Source: Flavivirga jejuensis
GTDB taxonomy: Bacteria > Bacteroidota > Bacteroidia > Flavobacteriales > Flavobacteriaceae
Assembly: GCF_030540765.1 (NCBI RefSeq)
Contig: NZ_JAUOEL010000008.1
Span: 1-64,000 of the forward strand
DNA: 64,000 nt
Direction: 5' to 3'
The number at the start of each line of letters is the position of its first letter. Positions within the stretch are counted from its first letter, which is position 1. The notes beneath the pieces were generated by a model. It saw only the letters and a list, made by a program, of their open reading frames with translations, ran no database searches and was not told the origin of the DNA. Positions 38,810 through 46,897 of this stretch are shown piece after piece. The translations under genes were made by a program, and so were the position numbers.

Positions 38810-40249
38810 TAATGTCATTAAGTTAAGGTTTTTTCAAATACTATCTTTCTGGTTTTTAGTTATTTTGGGCTTGGTTCGAGATCTGTATTTGCCCATATCT
38901 CGTTTAAAAGAACGATAGGGTCTTATAGGTACCATATTTTCCATAAACAATTGTTTGAGTTCATTGAGAGGTTGTTCTATTTGGTTTTCTGTAAAAAATA
39001 ATTCTATCACTCTATTTTTTAAAAAGCCATAAGAGAGGTTAGTATTAATTTTATAGTCTAATTTTCTTTGTTTGTTCTTTTCAGCTATTTCATCTTCGAG
39101 TTCACTGACAATTAAGGTCTGTATGTTGCTGATGAATAGAGCTGCGTAAAAATCCTGCAGGATACTTTGTCTGGAGTACCCAGAGAAATGTTCGACCTTC
39201 AACTTGTTCTTCAGCTCGTCATAAAACGTTTCCACACGCCATCGTTTATAATAAAGAGATTTGAACATTTTGTTGGGGTAATTTTTGATATCCAATAAAG
39301 AGGTCATTAATATTTCAACTTGTCCCTTTGGTAGTTCTACCCTTATGAGTCTTACTTTTATAGGTGCTGTTTTATGTGAGGCTTTATCTGATAGTTTTAT
39401 GTATCTACCAGAGGTAATGGTAACTATTTGAGATTTCTTTTTGCTTTTTTCAAAATCGAGGATAAGTTTGCTAAAGCTGATCTTTACGCGGATTACATAA
39501 TCCAAATTATTGGTAATGTGGTACTTTATAAAGTCATACGAGGGATAGCCTCTGTCATAAAGTATTAGATCACCTTGTTTGCAAAAACCAGATGCGAGAG
39601 CGCCATAGCACGTTCTCCTTGGCTTATTGGTGACAGTTCCCCATCGATGATGTAATTGTTTTCCAGGTCATATAGAACGGAGCACCTTGCCTGTACGATA
39701 CTTGTGGTGGTATGGTTTTTCGTTTCTCCAAAATATGACTTTTGGTCTTTTGTCAGTGGTAGGGTAATTCGGGAACCATCTACCGCCAATAGTCTAAAAC
39801 CTTTCCAGGTTTTAATACCTGACTCATTATTTGTATAAAACTCCTTAATCAAGGTCTGTGAGAGATGCTTGAAGACTTTAGGGCTTATTTTTTTACGTGC
39901 CTGTACAAAAGCACTTTTGGTAAACTTTCGGGTTGTATCTATTTTTAAAAAACTTAGAAAGTTCTCTAACTCCAAGGACAGACTTTTACGAAGCATATTC
40001 AACATAAACAGTAAGATAGTAGAAAATTGTTGTTTTCGTTTACGGGTAAAGTACTTTTCTGAAATTCTAAATTCGTTTTTTAATGCGTCGCTGAACAATT
40101 CCGCTTTCAATCTCTCGAAAATTAAAATTGCTGTTTTTTTTCATCTTTATATCTAGTTGATAATCAAATAAATATACGAATAAAATTACTTAAAAACAAC
40201 ATTAATATATTGGAAGTCAAACAATTAAACCCTTAACTTAATGACATTA
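38810..40249 (-). mobile_element. IS4-family insertion sequence, complete, with 10-bp target duplication
   Basis: The element is 1440 bp. Its ends are perfect 19-bp inverted repeats, TAATGTCATTAAGTTAAGG at 38810-38828 and the complement at 40231-40249. It is flanked by identical 10-bp direct repeats, AGTTCTAGCA, at 38800-38809 and 40250-40259, the length typical of the IS4 family. Intact ends and an undecayed target duplication indicate a recent insertion, here into the spacer after the TPR cassette. The transposase inside is split by a frameshift. Confidence 0.9.
38834..40110 (-). pseudogene. IS4-family DDE transposase, split by a -1 frameshift
   Basis: Two minus-strand frames together make a full IS4-type transposase. 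The N-terminal part (40110 to 39565, 181 aa) has FRLLAVDGSRITLP, the first catalytic Asp region, and SVLYDLENNYIIDGEL. The C-terminal part (39505 to 38834) has YKRWRVETFYDELKNKLKVEHFSG, the Y-(2)-R-(3)-E-(6)-K signature with the catalytic Glu. Between them the DNA still encodes KQGDLILYDRGYPSYDFIKY (second Asp) in the downstream frame, so a one-base slip near 39565 breaks the protein. No canonical slippery heptamer is obvious, so mutation is likelier than programmed frameshifting. Confidence 0.8.
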
Positions 40250-40373
40250 AGTTCTAGCATACTTACAAAAATTCTCTCGGATTTTCTATTCGGTTTGTAT
40301 TTGCTAAATTAGTTGCTTAAACACGCAACGAAATAATACACAAACACGTTGTAGCCAATTAAAAACAAACAAA

Positions 40374-40769
40374 ATGAAAGATATCTCAGGAATTGATGAA
40401 AATGGAAATCCAAAGAATGGTTCATTTAAGTTGTACTTTAAGAACGGAAATGTCTCTTGTCAAGGTGAATTTGACAACGGAAAAAAATCAGGAGTGTGGA
40501 AGTACTTTCTAAATAATGGACAATTGCAATCATCTGGCAGCTACAAAAATGGGAAGATTGTTGGTCGTTGGGAATGGTTCTTCAAAAATGGCAAACCAAG
40601 AGGCACAGGCAGTTTCGATGATGTAGAGAATAAGCACGGAGAATGGAAGCGATACCATAAAAACGGTCAATTATGGGACGAGGGTATCTTCGAGCACGGT
40701 AAGAAAAAAGGAACTTGGAAGGTCTATGATGAGAGTGGTGAACTTCTAAAGAAGCAAACTTTCAAATAG
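40374..40769 (+). CDS. MORN_2-repeat (YwqK-like) protein, 131 aa
   Basis: A small soluble protein made almost wholly of MORN_2-type repeats with the pattern NG....G.[WF]K.[YF]..NG: GSFKLYFKNGNVSCQGEFDN, GVWKYFLNNGQLQSSGSYKN, GRWEWFFKNGKPRGTGSFDD, GEWKRYHKNGQLWDEGIFEH and GTWKVYDESGELLKK. It has no signal peptide. Such proteins are often toxin-antitoxin- or effector-associated, but no function is established for this one. It follows the spacer carrying ACGTTGTAGCCAATT (40346-40360); AACTGACTACATC at 40840-40852 is a partial mirror (10 of 13), suggesting the cassette extends that far. Confidence 0.85.
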   Translation: MKDISGIDENGNPKNGSFKLYFKNGNVSCQGEFDNGKKSGVWKYFLNNGQLQSSGSYKNGKIVGRWEWFFKNGKPRGTGSFDDVENKHGEWKRYHKNGQLWDEGIFEHGKKKGTWKVYDESGELLKKQTFK

Positions 40770-40839
40770 AAAAAAAATTGAGCAAATTCGCATATAAAAT
40801 AGAAAATTAACTAATTAGGATTAAATCAATAATAGAAAA

Positions 40840-40925
40840 AACTGACTACATCAATGTATAACCGAAAATAAACGCTAATTTAACCCGTAACTGACGGTTG
40901 GTTATACGTGACCGTCATGCCCTAT
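40840..40925. repeat. Cassette spacer module between MORN_2 and GNAT genes
   Basis: It begins with AACTGACTACATC, a partial mirror of the repeat before the MORN_2 gene. It continues with ATGTATAACC, paired with GGTTATACGT 30 bases on, so the segment can fold into a long hairpin (around 40853-40910). This is the most attC-like secondary structure of the spacers here, but the consensus core sites of integron attC are not clearly matched. Confidence 0.4.
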
Positions 40926-40937
40926 TAATCTAACAAA

Positions 40938-41432
40938 ATGAATAAAGCTACATTTGGAAAAGCAAAGTTATCTGAAGCTTTACAAATATCTATTTTAATG
41001 AAAACAGTCAATGTACAAGCCTATGCTATTGATGGAATAAGACCTGAAATGGCTACTTACATTGACAAAAGATTCTCTCCTGAATACATTGAAAGTGTAA
41101 TAAAAAGTAATACTAAAAGAATTATAGTTTCCTATCTTAATAATAACCCTATTGGAGTTGCTGAAATTATCCTTGATACGACTTGTCCAATTAAAAAAAT
41201 TAAAACTCCTGAATTAAGCAAACTATACATTTTAGAAAGGTTTTATGGAAAAGGAGTTGGGTATAAATTACTTAAAGAGGTGGAAAAGGAATTATATCTT
41301 GAAGTTTTTACTGAAAACCCAAAAGCAGTTTCTTTTTACGAAAGACAATCATATCAAAAAATAGGAAAAGTAGATTTTCCAATGCAAGATAATAATTATA
41401 GAAACTGGGTTATGACAAAAAAGTTAAACTAA
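40938..41432 (+). CDS. GNAT family N-acetyltransferase, 164 aa
   Basis: A GNAT-fold acetyltransferase that uses acetyl-CoA. The acetyl-CoA-binding loop is seen in ELSKLYILERFYGKGVGYKLLK (motif A, about residues 91-112, with the R/Q-x-x-G-x-G/A variant FYGKGVG), followed by LYLEVFTENPKAVSFYERQSYQKIGK, the typical motif B strand and helix. The N-terminal third includes TYIDKRFSPEYIES, which may shape the substrate pocket. The substrate (amine, peptide or protein N-terminus) is unknown. It is a single accessory gene and starts at an ATG preceded by an AT-rich leader. Confidence 0.82.
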   Translation: MNKATFGKAKLSEALQISILMKTVNVQAYAIDGIRPEMATYIDKRFSPEYIESVIKSNTKRIIVSYLNNNPIGVAEIILDTTCPIKKIKTPELSKLYILERFYGKGVGYKLLKEVEKELYLEVFTENPKAVSFYERQSYQKIGKVDFPMQDNNYRNWVMTKKLN

Positions 41433-41491
41433 TAAGTAATGATTGAAATAAAAAGAACAAATAACAAAAGTGATTATAGAATCATAGAAAA

Positions 41492-42196
41492 ATGAACATT
41501 GAGGAAATAAAAACAAACTATCAGAACTTTGATGATTCAGTAATAATCAAAATCGCAAAAAACGAAAGTGAATCTTTGGTTTCTGAAGTTAAACAAATAC
41601 TAAAAGATGAAATTCTAAAACGAAATTTATCGTCTGACTTAATTGATATAATTGAACAAAAGCAGGAATACAATACTAGAGGTAAATTTGAGAAGATAAT
41701 AGTTGATAATAAAATTTATTTTGCGAACAATTTTTTTAGATTTATTTCAATTCTTTCAATCTCAATTATTTGCTTTTTATTTATTGTAAAACCTCTGATT
41801 GGTGGTGGTGGCGGAATTAAAATGGTTTTTGGGGTCATTATTTTATTTTTTATAATCCGAATATTCATTCCAAATAAAATCGGAAAAATAATTCTGGTAA
41901 AAAGTAATAGCATTATATTTTCTCTATCACCATCTCCAAATTTTGGTTTTTTTAGAATAATAGTATTAATCAGAGTTATTTTCAGTCAATTGAGTAAGGT
42001 TGAGATTAATTACACTCAGATTATAAAAATTTATCGAAAAACTGAACTTTTAAATAATGGATATTGTGTAGAATATAAAAACCAAGAAACAAATCAGATT
42101 TCGGAAAAAAGAATATATTTAGATGTAATTGACAAAAAAGACTTAGCGGAATTAATTGATTTTCTAAAATATAAGAATATTAACGTGGAATTATAA
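41492..42196 (+). CDS. Hypothetical membrane protein, 234 aa
   Basis: Not a recognised family. A soluble N-terminal region (residues 1-70) with a helical MNIEEIKTNYQNFDDSVIIK start is followed by two hydrophobic helices (FISILSISIICFLFIVKPLI near 81-100 and MVFGVIILFFIIRIFIPN near 111-128), separated by a GGGGG loop, and a PH-like polar C-terminus. The C-terminal part (about 130-234) resembles bacterial PH-domain-like lipid- or protein-binding modules only in pattern (ILVKSNSIIFSLSPSP, ISEKRIYLDVIDKKDLAELI). It is the last protein gene before the small-RNA and tRNA block. Confidence 0.65.
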   Translation: MNIEEIKTNYQNFDDSVIIKIAKNESESLVSEVKQILKDEILKRNLSSDLIDIIEQKQEYNTRGKFEKIIVDNKIYFANNFFRFISILSISIICFLFIVKPLIGGGGGIKMVFGVIILFFIIRIFIPNKIGKIILVKSNSIIFSLSPSPNFGFFRIIVLIRVIFSQLSKVEINYTQIIKIYRKTELLNNGYCVEYKNQETNQISEKRIYLDVIDKKDLAELIDFLKYKNINVEL

Positions 42197-42344
42197 CTTT
42201 GCTTAACAATGTGACCAACAATGCCTATAATTAATACGGTTTTTGGGGCTTAAGTCAAAAAATTTGATGTACTTATGAAGTCCGAAAAATCTGTTATATT
42301 TTGCTTTGACAAGAAAAAAACAAAAATTTAAACTTCAATTTAAT
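42197..42344. repeat. Cassette spacer with AACAATGTGACCAACAATGCC start
   Basis: Right after the stop codon comes a spacer with CTTAACAATGTGACC and then CAACAATGCC, related to the AACAATGTATAAAC and AACACGGTATATAGC spacer starts. It ends in TTTGACAAGAAAAAAAC and an AT-rich stretch leading to a TATATTTG box. No coding sequence is evident. Confidence 0.4.
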
Positions 42345-42352
42345 TATATTTG
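42345..42352 (+). promoter_or_regulatory. TAnnTTTG promoter box for the small RNA
   Basis: TATATTTG fits the Bacteroidota -7 element TAnnTTTG exactly. It lies seven to eight bases before the predicted 5' end of the small RNA and is present only at copy 3, not at copies 1 and 2. The -33 TTTG element is not clearly placed. Confidence 0.5.
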
Positions 42353-42358
42353 TACTCA

Positions 42359-42520
42359 CAAAAGTTAATTTAACATATTTAAAATAACAAAAGTTTCACA
42401 ATTCGTCAACAACGCATGTGAAAATTAGCAAAAGACTTATAAATACTGGTGTTTGAGCTATAGGCTCTGATCCCAGACAATCACTAGAAAAAAGTTAAGT
42501 ATTATTGCTTAACTTTTTCT
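42359..42520 (+). ncRNA. Candidate structured small RNA, intact copy
   Basis: A stretch with no long reading frame, a TAnnTTTG box just upstream, and an intrinsic terminator (AGTTAAG/CTTAACT plus T-run, 42493-42520) at its end. It can fold TTTCACA with TGTGAAA, GAGC-TATAG-GCTC flanked by CTGG/CCAG, and TGAT with ATCA. Copies 1 and 2 show compensating changes in the last two hairpins (GAGC/GCTC against AATC/GATT; TGATC/GGTCA against TGAT/ATCA). It sits 23 bases before tRNA-Leu. It could be a member of a known flavobacterial RNA motif; I cannot search Rfam, so no name is given. Confidence 0.6.
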
Positions 42521-42542
42521 ATTTTTACACAGTTCATTTAAT

Positions 42543-42627
42543 GCGCACGTGGCGGAATTGGTAGACGCGCTGGCTTGAGGGGCCAGTATCCGTTTAGGAT
42601 GTGGAAGTTCGAATCTTCTCGTGCGCA
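42543..42627 (+). tRNA. tRNA-Leu (GAG)
   Basis: 85 nt. The acceptor stem GCGCACG pairs with CGTGCGC, the D-arm GGCGGAATTGGTAGACGC is standard, the anticodon arm is CTGGC-TTGAGGG-GCCAG with anticodon GAG, and a long variable arm (TATCCGTTTAGGATGTG) marks a class II tRNA. The T-arm GGAAGTTCGAATCTTC carries TTCGAAT. CCA is not encoded. A hairpin terminator follows (42636-42688). Confidence 0.95.
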
Positions 42628-42635
42628 CAGGTTTA

Positions 42636-42688
42636 ATCCATGAATCCCTTATAAAAGAAATAAGGTATTCATGGATTTTGTTTTTTTA
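42636..42688 (+). terminator. Intrinsic terminator after tRNA-Leu
   Basis: ATCCATGAAT and CCTTAT pair with ATAAGG and ATTCATGGAT around an AAAAGAA loop, followed by TTTTGTTTTTTT. It is a strong Rho-independent terminator. Confidence 0.9.
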
Positions 42689-43126
42689 TATTCCCTAAAA
42701 TTATATTTGATCCTAATTTTTAACTGTTTTGTAGCTTTAATCGATGACAAAATAGTCGGATATGCCACATCCTTTTTACCTATTATTCTTGGATTGGAAA
42801 AACCAATGTTTAGAGTTTAAAAAGAAGTCCGTTAAACCTTTTTAATTTGACTTTAAAATAAAAAGTTTTGGATAAATACGAACTAAAAAAAAGCTATATT
42901 TACAACAACACCTATGAACGCATTAGAATCTTAATTTAAACACGCCCAAAATGGTACTCTCAAATCAAAACATTGACTATTTTTCATATCAAAAAATAAA
43001 AACAATCTGAAATTTTTAACCATTTAATTAACACATTAAATAGTCAAGCTATTTCAGAACAAGATATTCGTTTAATTTTTTGTGAAATTTCATTATACTA
43101 GACAAAAACTAACAATTAAAAACAAA
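42689..43126. other. Gap with decayed cassette spacer and a gene relic
   Basis: No intact gene. 42840-42880 holds a shortened version of the shared spacer core (TTGACTTTAAAATAAAAAG, TTTTGGATAAAT). At 43000-43101 a 33-codon open frame (EIFNHLINTLNSQAISEQDI then RLIFCEISLY) ends in a stop. Its codon pattern resembles the C-terminal part of a two-component or HTH regulator, but this is weak. The rest is AT-rich. Confidence 0.35.
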
Positions 43127-44362
43127 ATGAAAAAACAATTATTTCTCCTTTTAACAATAATTTCTAGTCTTAATCTCTATTCTCAAATATCTTTTGAAAA
43201 AGGATATTTTATAAACAACTTAGACCAAAAAGTTGACTGCTTAATAAAGAATCTTGGTTGGAATCATAATCCAACTAAATTTAAATACAAACTATCAGAA
43301 AACAGTGAAATTAAACAAGAAACAATAAAATCAGTTAAAGAATTTGGGATTTATAATATTTCAAAATACATCAGAAGTATTGTTAAAATTGATAGGTCTA
43401 GCGAATCTCACAATGATTTAAGTTATGATAGAAAACCAATATTAGAAGAAGAAGAGCTTTTTTTAAAAGTATTAATCGAAGGTAAGTATAATCTATATGA
43501 ATATTCTGGTAAAAACTTAGAAAGATACTTTTACAATCAAAAAAATTTAACTATTGACCAATTAATCTTTAAAAGTTACAGGTCTTATAATGATGAAATC
43601 ATTCATAAGAACGAACAATTTAAACAGCAATTATTAAATGATTTAAAATGTCCTCATTTCAAAATAAATAGAATACAAAATTTAAGATACAACAGAAAAG
43701 ATTTATTAAGGTTTTTTATTGATTATATTAATTGTTATAACGATAATCCAATTAATTACGTACAAAAAGAAAAACAAGATTTATTTAATTTAACACTAAG
43801 ACCGCGATTAAATAATGCGTCATTAACAATGCAACACGCTACTGCTGAATCAAGAAATATTGATTTTGGAAATAAAACAAGTATTGGTTTTGGATTAGAA
43901 GCAGAGTTTATTTTACCATTTAACAAAAATAAATGGAGTATTTTGGTAGAACCAACTTATCGATACTATAAATCTAAAAATTCTGTTGACGCAGACTATG
44001 TAGCAGGGGGAAGACTAACAACAGAAGTAACTTATAATTCTATTGAAATACCTATAGGCTTGAGACATTATTTTTTCATCAATAATAATTCCAAAATTTT
44101 TATAAATACTTCTTTTATACCTGATTTAAGCTTAAATCCATCATTAGAAGCTACTAGAGAGAATGGTACTGTTTTCGAATCATTTAAAATAAAACCAAAG
44201 CCTAATTTTGCTTTTGGCTTAGGATATAAATATAATAACAAATACAGTTTGGAGGTTAGGTATCAAACAAGTAGAAAAATTTTAGGTCACTATTTCGATC
44301 CATTATGGAGGGTTGAGTATAATAATCCATTATTAATAATATTTGGTTATTCACTATTCTAA
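43127..44362 (+). CDS. Outer-membrane beta-barrel protein, 411 aa
   Basis: An exported protein (signal peptide KKQLFLLLTIISSLNLYS) with a helical/globular N-terminal part of about 200 residues (EKGYFINNLDQKVDCLIKN) and a C-terminal barrel (from about 245): SIGFGLEAEFILPFNKNKWS, ILVEPTYRYYKSKNS, TYNSIEIPIGLRHYFFINNN and FAFGLGYKYNNKYSLEVRYQ. This resembles outer-membrane beta-barrel proteins of flavobacteria such as the PorT-like family. A GTG-started frame from 43082 would add 15 residues ahead of the signal peptide, so the ATG at 43127 is preferred. Confidence 0.75.
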   Translation: MKKQLFLLLTIISSLNLYSQISFEKGYFINNLDQKVDCLIKNLGWNHNPTKFKYKLSENSEIKQETIKSVKEFGIYNISKYIRSIVKIDRSSESHNDLSYDRKPILEEEELFLKVLIEGKYNLYEYSGKNLERYFYNQKNLTIDQLIFKSYRSYNDEIIHKNEQFKQQLLNDLKCPHFKINRIQNLRYNRKDLLRFFIDYINCYNDNPINYVQKEKQDLFNLTLRPRLNNASLTMQHATAESRNIDFGNKTSIGFGLEAEFILPFNKNKWSILVEPTYRYYKSKNSVDADYVAGGRLTTEVTYNSIEIPIGLRHYFFINNNSKIFINTSFIPDLSLNPSLEATRENGTVFESFKIKPKPNFAFGLGYKYNNKYSLEVRYQTSRKILGHYFDPLWRVEYNNPLLIIFGYSLF

Positions 44363-44490
44363 TAATAACTTATAAATTAACGCGATAATTTGCTGCTAAA
44401 TTCCAGCCTATTTACCAAAATATAATGGTTTTTATTCTGTTTGCTTTGATTTTAACCCCTAATACTAATTAAATAAGTTTTAATTTAGAA

Positions 44491-44517
44491 TGTCACGTTT
44501 TTACCATTCAATTTGTC
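44491..44517 (+). promoter_or_regulatory. ECF41-type promoter before the sigma gene
   Basis: TGTCACG (44491-44497) and TGTC (44514-44517) are 16 bases apart. Exactly the same elements and spacing precede the azoreductase (45473-45499). ECF41 sigma factors are known to use a TGTCACA -35 and a CGTC-like -10, so this is probably the autoregulated promoter of the sigma factor. Confidence 0.7.
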
Positions 44518-44544
44518 ATTCCAATAGAACTTAAAAATTTACAA

Positions 44545-45375
44545 TTGGAAAATTATCAAAATATATTATTTCCTTATGCCTATAATATTCTAGGATCGGT
44601 TGAAGACGCGAAAGATGCAATACAAGATGTTTTAACGAAACATCTTTCCATTGAGAAGTCACACATAGAAAATGATATTGGATATTTAATAAAATCGGTG
44701 ATAAACCAATCCATAAACATTAAAAAGAGAAACAATAAAATTACAGGCAATAAAATATGGCTCCCCGAACCTATATCTACAGAAAAGACAGATGGCAACA
44801 TTGATAAAGAGGAAATTATATCATACTCTATCCTTGTGCTTCTTGAAAAGTTGACAGCTCAGGAACGGGCCGTTTTTATTCTAAAAGAAGCATTTGATTA
44901 TCCACATAAAGACATTGCTAATACCATGAGTCTTACCATTGAAAACTCTCGTAAATTATTAAGTAGAGCAAAAACGAAGTTAACAAACTATAGAGAAAAA
45001 GGGTATAAAGATTATGCAGCCAACAAATCTGCTTTTATTGGGAATTACATCCAAACCATTAAAAATGGAGATGTAAAAGGTTTAGAACAAATACTCTCGG
45101 ATGATATTTCTTTAAGTGCAGACGGTGGAGAAAATATTAAAGTGGTAAGAGAGTTTACTGTTGGAAAATCGGCCTCTTTAAAATTATTATTTTATGTATT
45201 TAAGACTTATCTAGAATTGTTATCAATCAAAATCACGCAAATTAACCATCAACCTGCTTTATTATTTTACAATGAAGACACTTTAATTAACTGTCAAGTA
45301 TTTGAATTAGAGGATAACAAAATAAAGCATATATTTTCTATCATCGATCCTCTTAAGTTAAAATCACTTTTTTAA
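44545..45375 (+). CDS. ECF41-like sigma factor with SnoaL-like C-terminal domain
   Basis: A 276-residue extracytoplasmic-function sigma factor. The N-terminus ILFPYAYNILGSVEDAKDAI (region 2) starts directly without an anti-sigma linker. Region 4 is LTAQERAVFILKEAFDYPHK then DIANTMSLTIENSRKLLSRA. The ~100-residue C-terminal extension has LEQILSDDISLSADGGENIKV, where DGG recalls the DGGG motif of ECF41, whose fused SnoaL-like domain controls activity in place of a separate anti-sigma. The TTG start at 44545 places region 2 at the N-terminus; no ATG fits better. Its neighbours, an azoreductase and a cupin, fit the ECF41 habit of sitting beside oxidoreductase genes. Confidence 0.85.
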   Translation: MENYQNILFPYAYNILGSVEDAKDAIQDVLTKHLSIEKSHIENDIGYLIKSVINQSINIKKRNNKITGNKIWLPEPISTEKTDGNIDKEEIISYSILVLLEKLTAQERAVFILKEAFDYPHKDIANTMSLTIENSRKLLSRAKTKLTNYREKGYKDYAANKSAFIGNYIQTIKNGDVKGLEQILSDDISLSADGGENIKVVREFTVGKSASLKLLFYVFKTYLELLSIKITQINHQPALLFYNEDTLINCQVFELEDNKIKHIFSIIDPLKLKSLF

Positions 45376-45472
45376 TAAGCAACTATTTAAGTTTTGTTTT
45401 TGGAATTAGTTTGGGAGGATTACACCCCAGTCAAGATAAAATAAAGGATAAAATTTAAACAGTTTCTAAATC

Positions 45473-45499
45473 TGTCACGTTTCTCTTATCTGTTTTGTC
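45473..45499 (+). promoter_or_regulatory. ECF41-type promoter before azoR
   Basis: TGTCACG (45473-45479), a 16-base spacer, and TGTC (45496-45499), followed by ATTC as at the sigma gene. It lies 28 bases before the azoreductase ATG, a natural position for a promoter driving the azoreductase and cupin genes. Confidence 0.7.
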
Positions 45500-45527
45500 A
45501 TTCTATTGAAATTAAAAAAATCAATAA

Positions 45528-46145
45528 ATGAAAACATTATTAAGAATAGATTGCAGTTCCAGAACTCAAGGTTCGCATTCTAGAGCATTGGCCGACTATT
45601 TTGAGAAAAACTGGAAAGCTTTAAATCCAGAAGGAACTATTATTTACAGAGATTTAGCAAAAGACCACATCCCACACATTCAAAACAATACGATTGAAGG
45701 GTTCTTTACACCACCAGAGCACATGTCTTTTGAAAACAAAAAGGCAACTACTTTATCAGATGAATTGATCATGGAACTAATAACTGCACATGAGATTCTA
45801 ATTAGTAGTCCTTTGTATAATCTAAACGTTCCGTCTAATCTCAAAGCATATTTAGACCAAGTAGTAAGAATTGGACACACATTTAATATAAACAAAAAAG
45901 GTTATTACGGTTTATTAGAGGATAAATTAGCCTATCTAATTACCGTAAAAGGAGGGACATACAAAGATACTTTCATGGAACAGTATGATTTCCAAGAACC
46001 TTATTTAAAGGCCATTCTTGGGCATATGGGTATTAAAGTTCAAGAATCATTCTCTTTAGAAGGGGCAAGCGACGTACAAAGTTTAGAACAAAAAAAGATT
46101 GTTCTGGAGAATACAATCAATCAATCATTCAAAAAACAAGCATAA
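45528..46145 (+). CDS. azoR: FMN-dependent NADH-azoreductase
   Basis: A 205-residue flavodoxin-like reductase. The signatures are LLRIDCSSRTQGSHSRALAD (FMN phosphate loop, SSRTQGSHS), LISSPLYNLNVPSNLKAYLD (flavin-binding SPMYNFxxPxxLKxxxD pattern) and KLAYLITVKGG. AzoR uses NADH through a ping-pong mechanism to reduce azo compounds and quinones; the physiological substrate is probably quinones or electrophiles. The ECF41-type promoter upstream suggests control by the neighbouring sigma factor, and the cupin gene follows after one base. Confidence 0.85.
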   Translation: MKTLLRIDCSSRTQGSHSRALADYFEKNWKALNPEGTIIYRDLAKDHIPHIQNNTIEGFFTPPEHMSFENKKATTLSDELIMELITAHEILISSPLYNLNVPSNLKAYLDQVVRIGHTFNINKKGYYGLLEDKLAYLITVKGGTYKDTFMEQYDFQEPYLKAILGHMGIKVQESFSLEGASDVQSLEQKKIVLENTINQSFKKQA

Positions 46146-46146
46146 T

Positions 46147-46662
46147 ATGATGACTCCAAAAGAAAATTACTTTGAAGACACATTAGAAAACAACGCGTCC
46201 ATAATTAAACCTAACGAAGGCGAAAAACTCGAATTAAACACCATTTCAATAACATTTAAACTTACTAGTGAGATGTCTAACGATCAATTAGGAGTTTATG
46301 AGATCATCCTCCCTCCTATGGCTATAGGTGCAAAATTACACTACCACAGGTTTATGGATGAAACTTTTATAGTGAATAAAGGTCTTTTAACGATGCAAGT
46401 CGGCAATAAAGAATATCAGGCAAAACCAGGAACTGTTGCTTATGCACCTAGGTTTACTCCTCATGGGTTTAGAAATGATACGAATGAAACTGTAAAACTC
46501 ACATTGATTTTCAACCCATCTCAAAAACGTGAAGGCTTTTTTAAAGGCTTATATAACACATTAAGTGAAGTACCTATTGATCCTAATAAGTATCTCAAAT
46601 TATATAATAAATATGATAGTTTCCCTGTAGATACTTCTAATATGATCCCCATAAGAGAGTAA
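46147..46662 (+). CDS. Cupin-domain protein, 171 aa
   Basis: A small beta-barrel protein with a cupin core from about residue 60. Motif 1 is MAIGAKLHYHRFMDETFIVNKG (H and E positions of G(X)5HXH(X)3-4E(X)6G), and motif 2 is YAPRFTPHGFRNDTNETVKLTL (PXXXXHXXXN). This is the quercetin-dioxygenase-like subclass; metal binding is likely, the reaction unknown. It follows azoR by one base and so shares its promoter. An open frame upstream to 46099 lies inside azoR; the ATG at 46147 is the natural start. Confidence 0.85.
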   Translation: MMTPKENYFEDTLENNASIIKPNEGEKLELNTISITFKLTSEMSNDQLGVYEIILPPMAIGAKLHYHRFMDETFIVNKGLLTMQVGNKEYQAKPGTVAYAPRFTPHGFRNDTNETVKLTLIFNPSQKREGFFKGLYNTLSEVPIDPNKYLKLYNKYDSFPVDTSNMIPIRE

Positions 46663-46702
46663 AAATCATAAATAACAAAGAAGGTTTACATCACTTCAAT
46701 AC

Positions 46703-46740
46703 TAGCGATCTGAATTTTAATTCATGTCGCTATTTTTTTT
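46703..46740 (+). terminator. Intrinsic terminator after the azoR-cupin operon
   Basis: TAGCGA and TCGCTA flank an inner TGAAT/ATTCA helix with a TTTTA loop, followed by a run of eight T. It terminates the operon of the sigma regulon. Confidence 0.88.
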
Positions 46741-46868
46741 TCATTTTGTGAACTATTACCACTTATCGACTCATTAATCATCTATTTAATGCCTGCTTGG
46801 AAACACCCTCAATTCGTTTAAAATTTAAATAGTTCTTATACTTTTTGTTCTTTATCGATTAATTTATA

Positions 46869-46882
46869 TACTTTTGTTTAAC
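46869..46882 (+). promoter_or_regulatory. Promoter and half-operator of the CarH-like regulator
   Basis: TACTTTTG (46869-46876) matches the TAnnTTTG -7 box, and TTGTTTAAC (46874-46882) overlaps its last bases. TTGTTTAAC is the same element as the left half of the palindrome at the crt promoter. The layout suggests autorepression by the regulator. The start codon is 16 bases further. Confidence 0.55.
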
Positions 46883-46897
46883 ATAAATTAAGTATTG

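Noticed and set aside
39505-39565. Programmed frameshift in the IS4 transposase
   Set aside because: No canonical slippery heptamer is seen at the frame change; a simple indel is more likely.
46099-46146. Upstream extension of the cupin gene
   Set aside because: It lies inside the azoreductase coding sequence; the ATG at 46147 directly follows the azoreductase stop.
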